NCBI GenBank assembly: GCA_002375765.1
Contig: DFMV01000081.1
Location: forward strand, 1-64,000
DNA length: 64,000 nt
Direction: 5' to 3'
Origin: Rhizobiales bacterium UBA3584
Lineage (GTDB): Bacteria > Pseudomonadota > Alphaproteobacteria > Rhizobiales > Devosiaceae
Part shown: piece by piece, positions 9,000 through 18,219 of the stretch
How positions within the stretch are numbered: the stretch's first letter is position 1
Layout of the letters: each line of letters starts with the position of its first letter
The notes under the pieces: generated by a model
Databases searched by the model: none
What the model saw: only the letters and a program-made list of their open reading frames with translations
What the model was told of the DNA's origin: nothing
Position numbers and translations under genes: made by a program

Positions 9000-9899
9000 A
9001 TGCTTGATATGGCCTTGCCGCTGATCATGGACGCACTTGCCAACGCCGCGCTTATATTTTTCGTGGCCGTCGGCCTGACTCTGGTCTTCAGCGTTCAGCG
9101 CATCCTCAATGTTGCCCATGGCAGCTTCTACTCAATTGGAGCCTATATTGCCGCCAGCATGGGCCTTTGGCTCATCAGCGCAGGCCTAAACCCTTGGCTT
9201 TCTTTCCCTGCGCTGCTGCTGAGCGCGGCGCTCGTTGCCATGGTCCTCGGTCCGCTTGTCGAACGCACGCTGATACGTTGGACATATGGCAGGCATGAAG
9301 CGATCCAGATCCTGGTGACGTTTGGTCTGTTCCTGATCCTGGAAGACCTTCAGCGCCTCGTTTTTGGTGTGCGCTCAATCTATCAGGACACTCCCATGGC
9401 GCTTCTCGGGGTAACTGAGATTGGCGGAATCTTCTATCTCAATTATCAGCTGCTCCTCATCGTGCTCGCGCTGGCTGTGCTGTTCGGCATGCGGTTTCTC
9501 ATCAAGCACACCCGCCTGGGCCGTTTGCTTGTCGCCGTTGTCGCCGACCGTGAAGTCTCACTCGCTATGGGTATCAACACCGACCGCGCCTTCGTGCTTG
9601 CCTTTACGCTTGGGGTGTTTCTCGCAGCGCTCGGTGGCGCCCTTGCCACGCCAACGACTGGCGTTGCCCCCGGCCTTGGTGCCGAAACCATGGTGCTGGC
9701 ATTTGCAGTCGCCGCCATCGGCGGATTGGGACAAATCGAAGGGGCTGCAGTGGCGTCGATCATTGTGGCTGGCGCGAAAGTCCTCGCGGTTTATTACGCC
9801 CCCGCATTCGACACCGTTGCCCCGTTCCTGGTGATGCTCGCCGTATTGCTGGTTCGCCCTAACGGGCTATTTGGCACCGCCACGACGAGGAAGATCTGA
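9000..9899 (+). CDS. Branched-chain amino-acid-type ABC permease (LivH-like)
   Basis: Integral membrane protein of 299 residues with about eight hydrophobic segments. The motif NVAHGSFYSIGAYIA is typical of LivH, and GLGQIEGA near the C-terminus is typical of the family. I place the start at ATG 9000; the open frame from 8937 overlaps the hairpin. It pairs with the LivM-like protein to form the translocation channel. Confidence 0.9.
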   Translation: MLDMALPLIMDALANAALIFFVAVGLTLVFSVQRILNVAHGSFYSIGAYIAASMGLWLISAGLNPWLSFPALLLSAALVAMVLGPLVERTLIRWTYGRHEAIQILVTFGLFLILEDLQRLVFGVRSIYQDTPMALLGVTEIGGIFYLNYQLLLIVLALAVLFGMRFLIKHTRLGRLLVAVVADREVSLAMGINTDRAFVLAFTLGVFLAALGGALATPTTGVAPGLGAETMVLAFAVAAIGGLGQIEGAAVASIIVAGAKVLAVYYAPAFDTVAPFLVMLAVLLVRPNGLFGTATTRKI

Positions 9900-10861
9900 T
9901 GAAAATCCTCTATGCACTTTTCGCCGCGGCTTTTGCCGCCCTGGCCATCGTCCCCTTCGCTGCCCCCTGGCTTCAATTCGTGCTCACCATCGCCATTGCA
10001 AAGGGATTTGCGGCAGTCGGCGTGGCCCTGCTTTTGCGTGCTGGTCTGATCTCGATTGGACACGCCATGTTTTATGCGGCCGGTGCGTACACCGCAGCCT
10101 TTATCGTCCTGCGGTCGGGAATATCGGACCTGTTCGTGCTCCTTATCGCATCCACCTTGGTCACGGCCGTTATTGGCGCCCTTGTCGGGGCCTATTTGGT
10201 TCGCTATCGCGCGATCTTCTTCGCGATGCTCAATCTCGCTGTCTCGATGGTGTTCTTCGCCCTGCTCTCCAAACTCTATGGCATAACGGGCGGCACCGAT
10301 GGCTTGCGCGTGCCCGTCCCAACGGTGTTGGGCATGACCCTTACCAAGGCCGGTTTCGATATCGTTTTGTTCTACGTCGCGCTGGCGCTCATGGCCATCA
10401 TCGCTGGCCTAGGCGTTCAGTTCCTGAAAAGCCCTCTCGGACACGCAGTCGGCGCTATTCATACCAACGAAGTGCGTCTCGAATATCTGGGTGTGTCGGC
10501 TTGGTCTGTACTCTTGATCGCCTACACGCTTTCAGCAGCGCTGGCCGGCCTTGGAGGCGCCATTGCCGCTGTCTCGATCGGCCATGTCCTACCTGAATAC
10601 GCCTATTGGACCGAATCTGGCCACTTGGTCTTGACCGCTGTTCTGGGCGGGATCGGCGGCGTTGCTGGACCGTTCATCGGGTCGATCTTTCTCGAGATCG
10701 TCCACACCGTCGCAGTTGGCGTTGCCCATAACGCCTGGAACTTAATCATGGGCGCAACGCTGCTGCTGGTCATTTTCTTCCTGCCACAGGGCCTGTACGG
10801 CCTGGTCACCAAGTCAGCGGATAAAACGTCTAGCGCCAAGCTCGGGGAGAACAAGTCATGA
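9899..10861 (+). CDS. Branched-chain amino-acid-type ABC permease (LivM-like)
   Basis: A 320-residue membrane protein. LISIGHAMFYAAGAYTAAF and KLYGITGGTDGL are LivM signatures, with GGIGGVAGPFIGS in the coupling region. Start and upstream stop overlap (TGATG), and its own stop overlaps the ATPase start, so the whole operon is translationally coupled. Confidence 0.92.
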   Translation: MKILYALFAAAFAALAIVPFAAPWLQFVLTIAIAKGFAAVGVALLLRAGLISIGHAMFYAAGAYTAAFIVLRSGISDLFVLLIASTLVTAVIGALVGAYLVRYRAIFFAMLNLAVSMVFFALLSKLYGITGGTDGLRVPVPTVLGMTLTKAGFDIVLFYVALALMAIIAGLGVQFLKSPLGHAVGAIHTNEVRLEYLGVSAWSVLLIAYTLSAALAGLGGAIAAVSIGHVLPEYAYWTESGHLVLTAVLGGIGGVAGPFIGSIFLEIVHTVAVGVAHNAWNLIMGATLLLVIFFLPQGLYGLVTKSADKTSSAKLGENKS

Positions 10862-11604
10862 GCCAGCCCCTGCTGAAGGCAGAAAGCTTGACCATTGCAT
10901 TCGCTGGCATCAAAGCGGCGGATAATGTCAGCCTGGAAATCGAAAAAGGCGAGTTTCTTGCCATCATCGGACCCAATGGTTCGGGGAAAACAACTTTCCT
11001 CAATCTGTGCACCGGCTACATTCGCCCAGTCTCGGGCGAGGTGTACCTGGAAGGTGAGCCGATCACCGGCTGGGCGCCCCGCAGGATCGCGCGGCAGGGT
11101 ATTGCACGCGCGTTTCAGATTCCCCAGCTTTTCACAGACCAGACAGTACGGAGCAACCTGCTGCTGGCCATCGCCTCTCGCCAAGGTGTTTGGGATGGCC
11201 TAAAGCCATTGGCGCGTCGCAGATATCAAGAAGAGGCCGATGAGCTGCTCGAACTGCTGGGGCTGTCGGCTCATGCCGATGCGATCGCCAGCACCCTGCC
11301 CGAGGGGCTGAGAAAGCTAGCCGACATCACTTTGGCGCTCGCACTCAAACCACGCCTGTTGCTTCTCGACGAGCCAACAAGCGGTGTGAGCGCGTTGGAG
11401 CGGTTCTCCATCATGGAAACGCTCATGAACGCTATGCGCACCAAGGGTTTGACCGCGCTCTTTGTCGAACACGACATGGAAATCGTGGAGCGCTACGCCG
11501 ACCGAGTGTTGGTGTGGAACAGCGGGTCCATTCTTGCGCAAGGCAAGCCGGCGGAGGTTCTTCAGGACCCCCGCGTCGTGGAAACCGTTGTGGGAGTTGC
11601 ATGA
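10858..11604 (+). CDS. ABC transporter ATP-binding protein (LivG-like)
   Basis: A 248-residue ATPase with Walker A GPNGSGKTT, Walker B LLLLDEPTSGV and the degenerate signature LPEGLRKLAD in place of LSGGQ, a substitution common in LivG-type proteins. IARAFQIPQLF is a further LivG hallmark. It drives the LivHM-like permease. The ATG overlaps the preceding stop (ATGA). Confidence 0.92.
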   Translation: MSQPLLKAESLTIAFAGIKAADNVSLEIEKGEFLAIIGPNGSGKTTFLNLCTGYIRPVSGEVYLEGEPITGWAPRRIARQGIARAFQIPQLFTDQTVRSNLLLAIASRQGVWDGLKPLARRRYQEEADELLELLGLSAHADAIASTLPEGLRKLADITLALALKPRLLLLDEPTSGVSALERFSIMETLMNAMRTKGLTALFVEHDMEIVERYADRVLVWNSGSILAQGKPAEVLQDPRVVETVVGVA

Positions 11605-12281
11605 TGCTTAAGGTTGATAATCTCAAAGTCGAAATCGAAGGCGTGCAGGTCCTGCGAGGCATCAGCTTCACCCTCGAATCTGGCAAGACAACCGTCCTGA
11701 TCGGCAGGAATGGGGCTGGCAAAACAACCACTCTTCGCGCCATTATGGGTCTTCTACCTGTCGTCTCGGGTACTGTGTCGCTGGCGGGCGATGCTCTGCT
11801 GGACAAACCGGCTTTCGCTAGAGCTCCTCTGGGAATTGGCTATGCTCCCGAAGATCGGCGCTTGATCGCAGAGTTTTCCGTGCGCGAAAACATTCTCCTT
11901 CCTGCACTGGCACTCAATATGGCACCCGCGGAGCGCAAACGTCGTCTCGACGAGACCTACGCGCTCATACCACAGCTTGAAACGCTCGACGCTCGGCCGG
12001 GGGGCAGCGTCTCAGGAGGTCAGGGCAAGATGGTCGCTCTTGGACGGGCCCTCATGGTTGCTGATCGCGTGCTGTTGCTCGACGAGCCGTTTCAGGGACT
12101 CGCACCAGCGCTGGCACTTGACTATGCAAGGGCGCTCAAGCGGCTCAAGGCAGAAAAACGCGACATTGCCTATATGATCACCGAATCCAGTCCCGACCTG
12201 TTGTCATCAGTCGCCGATGAAACCCTTACCATCGAGAGAGGGATCGTAACCGGTGGCGTTCTAGAAGCTGAGTTGGCCTAG
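11601..12281 (+). CDS. ABC transporter ATP-binding protein (LivF-like)
   Basis: A 226-residue second ATPase. Walker A is GRNGAGKTT, the signature VSGGQGKM replaces LSGGQQQ, and Walker B is VLLLDEPFQGLAP. GIGYAPEDRRL is characteristic of LivF. The longer open frame from 11514 is rejected because ATG 11601 overlaps the LivG stop (ATGA). Confidence 0.92.
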   Translation: MMLKVDNLKVEIEGVQVLRGISFTLESGKTTVLIGRNGAGKTTTLRAIMGLLPVVSGTVSLAGDALLDKPAFARAPLGIGYAPEDRRLIAEFSVRENILLPALALNMAPAERKRRLDETYALIPQLETLDARPGGSVSGGQGKMVALGRALMVADRVLLLDEPFQGLAPALALDYARALKRLKAEKRDIAYMITESSPDLLSSVADETLTIERGIVTGGVLEAELA

Positions 12282-12294
12282 ACGCTCGGCCATC

Positions 12295-13203
12295 ATGACA
12301 AAAGACTCAATGATCACTGACATCGCCGTTGACTACGATGCGGGTCTCGCTCGCTTCGAGCCCAGCATCATCGGTGGTCGATATTGGCCAGAACTGATCT
12401 ACGCGCACGAAACCGGTTATCGGCCGCTGGGGCTCGACCTTACCGTTCCAGGCGGAGACGGCCGCCATCCTTTGGTTATCTTGATACATGGCGGCGGGTG
12501 GTTCACAGGGCATCCCAAAATCACAAATCCAGTGCTCGAAGGCATGGAAATCTCAGCAACCCTGATCAAAGCAGGCTATGCCGTGGCTCGGCCTGCCTAT
12601 AGGCTTTCCGATGAGGCCATATTTCCTGCACAACTGCACGACTGCAAGTCCGCCATCCGCTATCTTCGTGCCCATGCAGACACGCTAGGCATTGATTCCA
12701 GGCGGTTTGCTGCGATGGGCGAAAGTGCGGGAGGACATCTCGCATGCATGCTCGGTTTGACGGGCCAGGACGACACGTTGGAGGGCAGCGTCGGCCTGGC
12801 TGGGCCTTCCAGCGCTGTGCAGGCGGTCATCAATTGGTATGGCCCAACCGATCTGCTCACGATGGATCGGCAAAGTCCCGCCAATGCAATAGTTCGACAC
12901 GACAACCCCTATTCTCCAGAAGCGCGATTGATCGGCGGACCAGTTCAAGAGAACCCAGAGTCTGCGCGTCGGGCATCACCACTCTTTCATGTAGCCCCCC
13001 GATGCCCACCTTTTCTCATCCAGCATGGCGACCAAGACAGGTTGGTGCCGATTGGCCAAGCGCGATCTCTTGCGCAAGCTCTTGAAAATCATGGGGTCAC
13101 CGTTCAATTGACGGAACTCGCTGGAGGCGACCACTGCTTTTGGGGGGCAGATACCGCATCCATAATGCTTGAAGTTATAGCGTTCCTTAGGCAGCACCTC
13201 TGA
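12295..13203 (+). CDS. Alpha/beta hydrolase (HSL/carboxylesterase-like)
   Basis: A 302-residue esterase-like hydrolase. HGGGWF at residues 65-70 is the oxyanion-hole motif of the hormone-sensitive-lipase group, GESAGG supplies nucleophile Ser144, QHGDQDRLVP the acid and GGDHCFW the His. It starts 13 bases after livF, so it is probably part of the Liv operon and could hydrolyse the imported compound. A second in-frame ATG at 12310 is possible. Length fits the family. Confidence 0.88.
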   Translation: MTKDSMITDIAVDYDAGLARFEPSIIGGRYWPELIYAHETGYRPLGLDLTVPGGDGRHPLVILIHGGGWFTGHPKITNPVLEGMEISATLIKAGYAVARPAYRLSDEAIFPAQLHDCKSAIRYLRAHADTLGIDSRRFAAMGESAGGHLACMLGLTGQDDTLEGSVGLAGPSSAVQAVINWYGPTDLLTMDRQSPANAIVRHDNPYSPEARLIGGPVQENPESARRASPLFHVAPRCPPFLIQHGDQDRLVPIGQARSLAQALENHGVTVQLTELAGGDHCFWGADTASIMLEVIAFLRQHL

Positions 13204-13668
13204 ACCGGAGGGAGACGTCTCTTTCTGGAAGTCGTCCAGATATCCCCTAAAGTCGTTCGTCGGTCGTCTTCTGTGTAGCGTCTTCAAGTATTCCTCAAAT
13301 TCTTCCCTGATGGGTGCCTCTATCGCCGCCACTTCAGCGTCAGTCAACTTCTCGAACTCGTTCTCTCGCCGCCCGCGCGCCAGTCGAAAAGCAGCAGAAA
13401 ATCCGCATGTTCATCGAAATTTCCTCAGCGCGGTTACCGCCCTGCTTTTGGTCAAGGAAATAGCGAGCATGAGAATTCTGTCGCTATGGTTGGCACCGCC
13501 GCGCAAACTAGTCGCTCGCGAGGGCGTTGCTTGATGCCACTGTCCGACACCACCGCCTCTGTGCGAGAGCCAATCAGCGGCAGATAGCACCTGAAAATAG
13601 CTGAACGTCAGGCACAGTCAAACCAGCTCAGAAAATTGCTGGCGACAATGACGCCGCCAGCTTCTATC
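13204..13668. other. 465-base gap with possible reverse-strand coding remnant
   Basis: No intact gene. On the minus strand, roughly 13390 down to 13210, an open frame reads FEKLTDAEVAAIEAPIREE and continues as acidic, helix-like protein. It lacks a convincing start (TTG in place of ATG at the likely position) and runs antisense into the esterase gene. A second reverse frame upstream (near 13490-13380, containing RYFLDQKQGGNRAEEIS) ends in a stop at the junction. Together they look like fragments of one decayed gene, which I do not recognise. Confidence 0.3.
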
Positions 13669-15030
13669 TCACCTATTGACCAATACTTTGTCTGCCGCCA
13701 ACCAGAGCGGAGGCAAATAGAGCGGGATGTTGGAAAGGGGAAGGATGCTCTCCTTAAGCGACACACCGATCTCGTCACGCATAAATTCACGGCGCTTAAC
13801 AATACGAGCCCAGGTTTCAGGGTGTTTGGCGGCTAGCTCATCTCTAAGCTTCGCATCGGCAAAGGCCACTGCATCTTCGCAGTTGAGCGCAGTTCCCGGG
13901 GGCGTGGGCGCGGGAATGATGTCCACCTGAAATACCATCCCCGACCGGATCTGGTCGGCTGAGCCAGGGCGGACTGGCGAGTGGCTCCATTCGTCGTAGC
14001 TGACAAGGTGCCCCGGATTGAGCATTGGCTTCAGGTTGCCCTGCGCCAATTTGTCGACTACCGCGTTATGCAAGTCACCGCCCGTCGCCCCAATATCGGC
14101 GGTATCATACCAGGTCACCAGTCCGTCGAAATAGCGCTTGGCAACCGCAACGAATTCGTCGTTGTTATCATCTAGCACACCGGCGCGAGAGGAAAGTCCG
14201 CCCCAATATCCAACGGCCGTCGTGACGCCATCACCCTTTTCCAGAGTACGCGAACACGCGCTATTGAGACCGTGGATCTGGTGCGAACGATTTCCGGAGG
14301 CAAACATTGAATGGGCGCTCAGCGGCTCACCAGAATAGGTGAAGTTGGCGGCAGCTTCGATCTCGCGAAGACCCGGACGAGCGCCCTTAAGAACCGACCA
14401 GACTGAAACCGACGCGCGGGTCGAAGCCCACTCGAAGGCAGCGATCTGATCCGCATCAACAATCGAACGCAAGCCGTCGCGTGGATTCATTACGATGGCG
14501 GTTTCATCGGAAAGCCCTTCGGTCCCACCGATTATGCGCGCGAGGATCGACACCATGTAATGAGGAACGATGAACCCAGGGGCATCCTCTTTCCATTCGG
14601 CGGCTTCGAGGTATTTCCAACCGACGATGCCGACACTGTCTCCTGCTTTCAATCCGGCCTCTTGGAGTACTGCCCCAAGGCTAGGCTTGCGGCTGCGGTC
14701 TTGGCCCATAAGGCTTAGCGTCTGGGCCAGCAGGGTTTCGAGTCCGGGCAACAGAGAAATCGCTGTAAAGCTCTCCGATTCATTGCCTGTGATCACCACG
14801 CGTCGACCATTGGGACCAAGCAGCAGGATCGCTTCTTCGAACCGCGGGTCAAAGCCGGTGAAATATAGAATATTGGCGTTGTGCTCGCGATCTGCATAGA
14901 CAAACAGCCAGGTTTTTCCGGCTTGCGCATAGGCCGCGTCGCAACGGGCGGCCAGCGTTTGGGCGGGGATTTGCGGACGTTCCAGGGGTACGCCGAAGTC
15001 TGGAAGGGCAACTGTCTTAAGCTCGCTCAT
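13669..15030 (-). CDS. M24-family (creatinase/prolidase-like) protein, probably without full metal site
   Basis: A 453-residue protein with an N-terminal creatinase-type domain (NILYFTGFDPRFEEAILLLG) and a C-terminal pita-bread domain (NPGHLVSYDEWSHSPV, IRSGMVFQVDIIP). Active M24 metallopeptidases carry Asp, Asp, His, Glu, Glu. Here the first Asp region reads GVTTAVG and the second position is Ser in GGLSSRAG. The EPG segment reads VDIIP, with Asp for Glu, so the dinuclear site looks incomplete, as in creatinase. It is the last gene of the leftward M81-UgpC-GMC-M24 run, 17 bases behind the GMC gene. Confidence 0.8.
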   Translation of the reverse strand: MSELKTVALPDFGVPLERPQIPAQTLAARCDAAYAQAGKTWLFVYADREHNANILYFTGFDPRFEEAILLLGPNGRRVVITGNESESFTAISLLPGLETLLAQTLSLMGQDRSRKPSLGAVLQEAGLKAGDSVGIVGWKYLEAAEWKEDAPGFIVPHYMVSILARIIGGTEGLSDETAIVMNPRDGLRSIVDADQIAAFEWASTRASVSVWSVLKGARPGLREIEAAANFTYSGEPLSAHSMFASGNRSHQIHGLNSACSRTLEKGDGVTTAVGYWGGLSSRAGVLDDNNDEFVAVAKRYFDGLVTWYDTADIGATGGDLHNAVVDKLAQGNLKPMLNPGHLVSYDEWSHSPVRPGSADQIRSGMVFQVDIIPAPTPPGTALNCEDAVAFADAKLRDELAAKHPETWARIVKRREFMRDEIGVSLKESILPLSNIPLYLPPLWLAADKVLVNR

Positions 15031-15047
15031 GATACACTCGCCTTGAG

Positions 15048-17090
15048 TTACAGGGAAAGAATGTGATCGGCGCTGCGGAATGCGAGCGCCATCACGGTGA
15101 GAACTGGATTGAAGCCCCCGTTGGTGGGGTGGAGCGAGGCGTCGGCGACAAAGAGGTTGTCGTGCCCCCAGACACGCCCGTAAGGATCTGTTACCGACTG
15201 GCGAGGGTCATCACCCATCCGACATGTCCCGGCCTGATGCTGGTAAGCCGAAAGTCTCGGCGGCGGAACGTGACCCCAGACCCGGGTCGCGCCGGACGCG
15301 ACCAGCCATTCCTTGGCCCGCTCGAGCAGAAACTGCGCCGTCCGCTGAGTTTCGGAGTGAACCACCCCTGAGAGGCGCGCCACAGGGCGTCCCCATTTAT
15401 CCTTAAGCATAGGGTCGAGCGACACCATGCAATCGCGCGTCGGTATTTCGTGGACGGGCCCCTTGATCTGGGTCACGCGGCGATAGTTTTCTCGCATGAA
15501 ATCATGCGGCGCCTGCCCCCAACGTGGCAGTTCGGGAGGAAGTGCCTGGTCCCAAAAAATCACCGGCGGAATAACAAAATCATCCGCCAGCATAGCGCCA
15601 CCAACTATATCGGGATTGTCGTGAGCAAAGGCAGTAGTTGCAATCGTTACCCCCGGTCCGCGCTGGGCATAAACCTCTTCGTCGAAGAGACCGAACGCCG
15701 TGGGATAGGTGTGGCCCTGCAGATGACGGCCAACGTGGCCGGAGGTATTGCCAAGCCCATGGGGGTTTCTCTCGTTGGCCGAGAGCAACAAAAGTCGCGC
15801 CGTCTCAACGGCTCCGGCGGATAGCACCACAATGTCAGCGCCAATATATTGCCTTTTGGTCGCGCCATCCTCGTTCCAACCCAGTAACACGCCTTTGACC
15901 TGGCCCTTGGCGTCAGTAACAACACGTTCGACCGTCGTTTCCGCGACGATCGAAAGATTGTCAGTCGCAAGCGCGCGACGCAGAACAGTGTTATGCGTGC
16001 CGTTCTTGGCATCGGATGGGCACGGGAAGCCCACGCACGTCCCACATTCAATGCAGGCGCCTCGGCCATCACGCGGTGCGGAATTGACCAGGACAGGCGG
16101 CGAAAAAGTTTCAAACCCTAGAGCGCGCGCCCCACGTTCCAAAACGCGCGCGCTTTCATAACGGGGGAGGGATGGCATCGGCAGGTCAAGCCTGCGCCAG
16201 GGTTCATGCGGCAGCGGACCCCTGGGGCCGCATACGCCGATTTCCTGCTCGGCTAGTTCATACCATGGCTCGAGGTCGCCGTAGCCGATGGGCCAATCGA
16301 CCAATGACGAACCTTCCGGCACACCATACTTACTGGCCATGTGAAAATCGTCAGGGTGGAAACGCCATGCAAGGCCACCATAAATCAACGTCCCGCTGCC
16401 GATGCAGGCGGCATTGTTGCCGAATTCCACGGTATGGGGCTCTACCGTCACCGCTGTCCCATTAGGTCGGACGAGCACTCGCAACCCGTCGTCGCGGTCG
16501 GGGCCGGTGTTGTGACCGTAAACCGGGTGTCGGTGATTGCGCAGGTGGTCACGATGACCGCTGTTGCTATAATCGAGCCGCCGTCCCCGCTCGACCAACA
16601 GCACCTTACTGCCAGCCCGGGCCATTTGCGCGGCAACAATACCACCCCCCGCCCCTGCCCCGACCACAATAGCGTCATAGCGATCGGCCAGATCACGAAA
16701 GGGTTCGTTCATCAGGGATTTCGGGGATGGGCCGTCCGGCCCCTCAGGCAATCCGTGGCGATAACCGATTTCTTTCCAGGCTGTGGTCTCGGGATTTCCA
16801 CCATTTGCGGGATTGGCGTAGATCGATTCCGCCACCCAGCGCGCAAGCGTTACGAACCAATCTTCATCTGCTATTGACGCAATGAGTGAGTTAACGCCTT
16901 CATCACTCAAATCCCGAGCCGCCCCAGCGAGCTGACAGATTCCGTCTTCTATTGCGGGACGCCAGCGCGCGCCTTCTCCGACAAGCCTTGCTTGCACATA
17001 ATCCACCGCGTTCATGGGGACGGCCCCCAGCACAGGATCAGGTGCGATGGCCGCGAGAACGCGGATCAAATCCTCCCGGCTGACCTTCAT
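15048..17090 (-). CDS. GMC oxidoreductase with N-terminal gluconate-dehydrogenase-subunit-3-like region
   Basis: A 680-residue flavoprotein. Residues 1-135 are a helical domain resembling the small subunit (subunit 3) of gluconate 2-dehydrogenases. The Rossmann FAD motif VVGAGAGGGIVA starts at about residue 142. A cysteine cluster CIECGTCVGFPCP and a C-terminal HQAGTCRMG...NPVLT pair (active-site His and Asn region) follow. These features point to a dehydrogenase for sugar or polyol hydroxyls. No Tat or Sec signal is visible, unlike periplasmic gluconate dehydrogenases. It lies 2 bases after the ATPase gene and upstream of the M24-like gene. Confidence 0.88.
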   Translation of the reverse strand: MKVSREDLIRVLAAIAPDPVLGAVPMNAVDYVQARLVGEGARWRPAIEDGICQLAGAARDLSDEGVNSLIASIADEDWFVTLARWVAESIYANPANGGNPETTAWKEIGYRHGLPEGPDGPSPKSLMNEPFRDLADRYDAIVVGAGAGGGIVAAQMARAGSKVLLVERGRRLDYSNSGHRDHLRNHRHPVYGHNTGPDRDDGLRVLVRPNGTAVTVEPHTVEFGNNAACIGSGTLIYGGLAWRFHPDDFHMASKYGVPEGSSLVDWPIGYGDLEPWYELAEQEIGVCGPRGPLPHEPWRRLDLPMPSLPRYESARVLERGARALGFETFSPPVLVNSAPRDGRGACIECGTCVGFPCPSDAKNGTHNTVLRRALATDNLSIVAETTVERVVTDAKGQVKGVLLGWNEDGATKRQYIGADIVVLSAGAVETARLLLLSANERNPHGLGNTSGHVGRHLQGHTYPTAFGLFDEEVYAQRGPGVTIATTAFAHDNPDIVGGAMLADDFVIPPVIFWDQALPPELPRWGQAPHDFMRENYRRVTQIKGPVHEIPTRDCMVSLDPMLKDKWGRPVARLSGVVHSETQRTAQFLLERAKEWLVASGATRVWGHVPPPRLSAYQHQAGTCRMGDDPRQSVTDPYGRVWGHDNLFVADASLHPTNGGFNPVLTVMALAFRSADHILSL

Positions 17091-17092
17091 GC

Positions 17093-18184
17093 CTAACCCA
17101 GAACCGAATCCGTCTTCGGATCGAGCAGATGGACCTTGTCCATATTGATCGCCAGTTTAAGAGGAGCGCCGGCCCTGAGGCCAGGCATGGGAAGCAGGCG
17201 CGATACCGCATCAGCTCCATCCAGACGGAAGTGAACAAGAGTGTCCATCCCCAAGGGTTCGACCAAGCTCGTCACAATATCGATGGCCTCAGCGTCGCTC
17301 CGTTCGGAAGCAACGAAATGTTCAGGGCGTATGCCGACTACCATTTGTGTCCCGACATGGGGCCCAAACAATGCTTTGCGGCTGTGAGGAACCGATACCG
17401 TCTGGCCATCGCCAAGCTTGATCGCCAGATCCGTTCCATTCGCTTCGACGTCGACCGTAAAGAAGTTCATTCCCGGCGAGCCGATGAATCCGGCAACGAA
17501 ACGCGTCGCGGGAAACTGATAGAGTTCTTCGGGTGAAGCAATCTGCTCGATACGCCCCGCGTTCATGACGACGACCCGATCGGCCAAAGTCATCGCTTCA
17601 ATCTGATCATGAGTGACGTAGACCGTTGTTGTCGGAATGCGGGCGTGAAGCTCCTTGATCTCGGTTCGCATCTGCACGCGAAGCTTGGCGTCAAGATTGG
17701 AGAGAGGCTCGTCGAACAGAAAAACGGAAGGATTGCGAATCAACGCCCGCCCCATCGCGACGCGCTGCCTTTGCCCCCCCGAAAGCTGGCGCGGCTTGCG
17801 TTCGAGGAGCTTCTCAAGTCCAAGAATCTCGGCGGTTCTTTTCAACCTCTGGGCAACTTCTGCCTTGGGTGTTTTGCGGAGCTTAAGGCCGAAAATGATG
17901 TTTTCAGCAACGCTGAGATGCGGATAGAGCGCATAGTTCTGGAACACCATCGCGATGTCGCGTTCCCCCGGTTGCAGCTCGTTGACCCGCTTACCATTGA
18001 TGGCGATCTCACCGCCGGTGACCGTTTCAAGCCCCGCAATCATCCGCAAGGTCGTGGATTTTCCGCATCCGGACGGACCGACGAGAACGATGAATTCGCC
18101 ATCGGCGACTTGGAGATCCAGGCCGTGCACGGTTTTAAGACCGTCATAGGCCTTCTCCACCTTTTTGAGCGTTACGCTAGCCAT
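17093..18184 (-). CDS. Sugar ABC transporter ATP-binding protein (UgpC/MalK type)
   Basis: A 363-residue ATPase with Walker [10 protein letters not shown], signature [10 protein letters not shown], Walker [14 protein letters not shown] and the H-loop VYVTHD. The C-terminal TOBE/regulatory domain (from about residue 240) is typical of CUT1 sugar importers. It is preceded by AAAGGAG. Its permeases and binding protein are on the opposite strand more than 3 kb away (21193-24252), an unusual split; no other ATPase of this class is in the window, so it is the obvious partner. Confidence 0.92.
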   Translation of the reverse strand: MASVTLKKVEKAYDGLKTVHGLDLQVADGEFIVLVGPSGCGKSTTLRMIAGLETVTGGEIAINGKRVNELQPGERDIAMVFQNYALYPHLSVAENIIFGLKLRKTPKAEVAQRLKRTAEILGLEKLLERKPRQLSGGQRQRVAMGRALIRNPSVFLFDEPLSNLDAKLRVQMRTEIKELHARIPTTTVYVTHDQIEAMTLADRVVVMNAGRIEQIASPEELYQFPATRFVAGFIGSPGMNFFTVDVEANGTDLAIKLGDGQTVSVPHSRKALFGPHVGTQMVVGIRPEHFVASERSDAEAIDIVTSLVEPLGMDTLVHFRLDGADAVSRLLPMPGLRAGAPLKLAINMDKVHLLDPKTDSVLG

Positions 18185-18219
18185 GCTGGGCTCCTTTCAA
18201 TCTCAAGTGGTCGCGCAGT

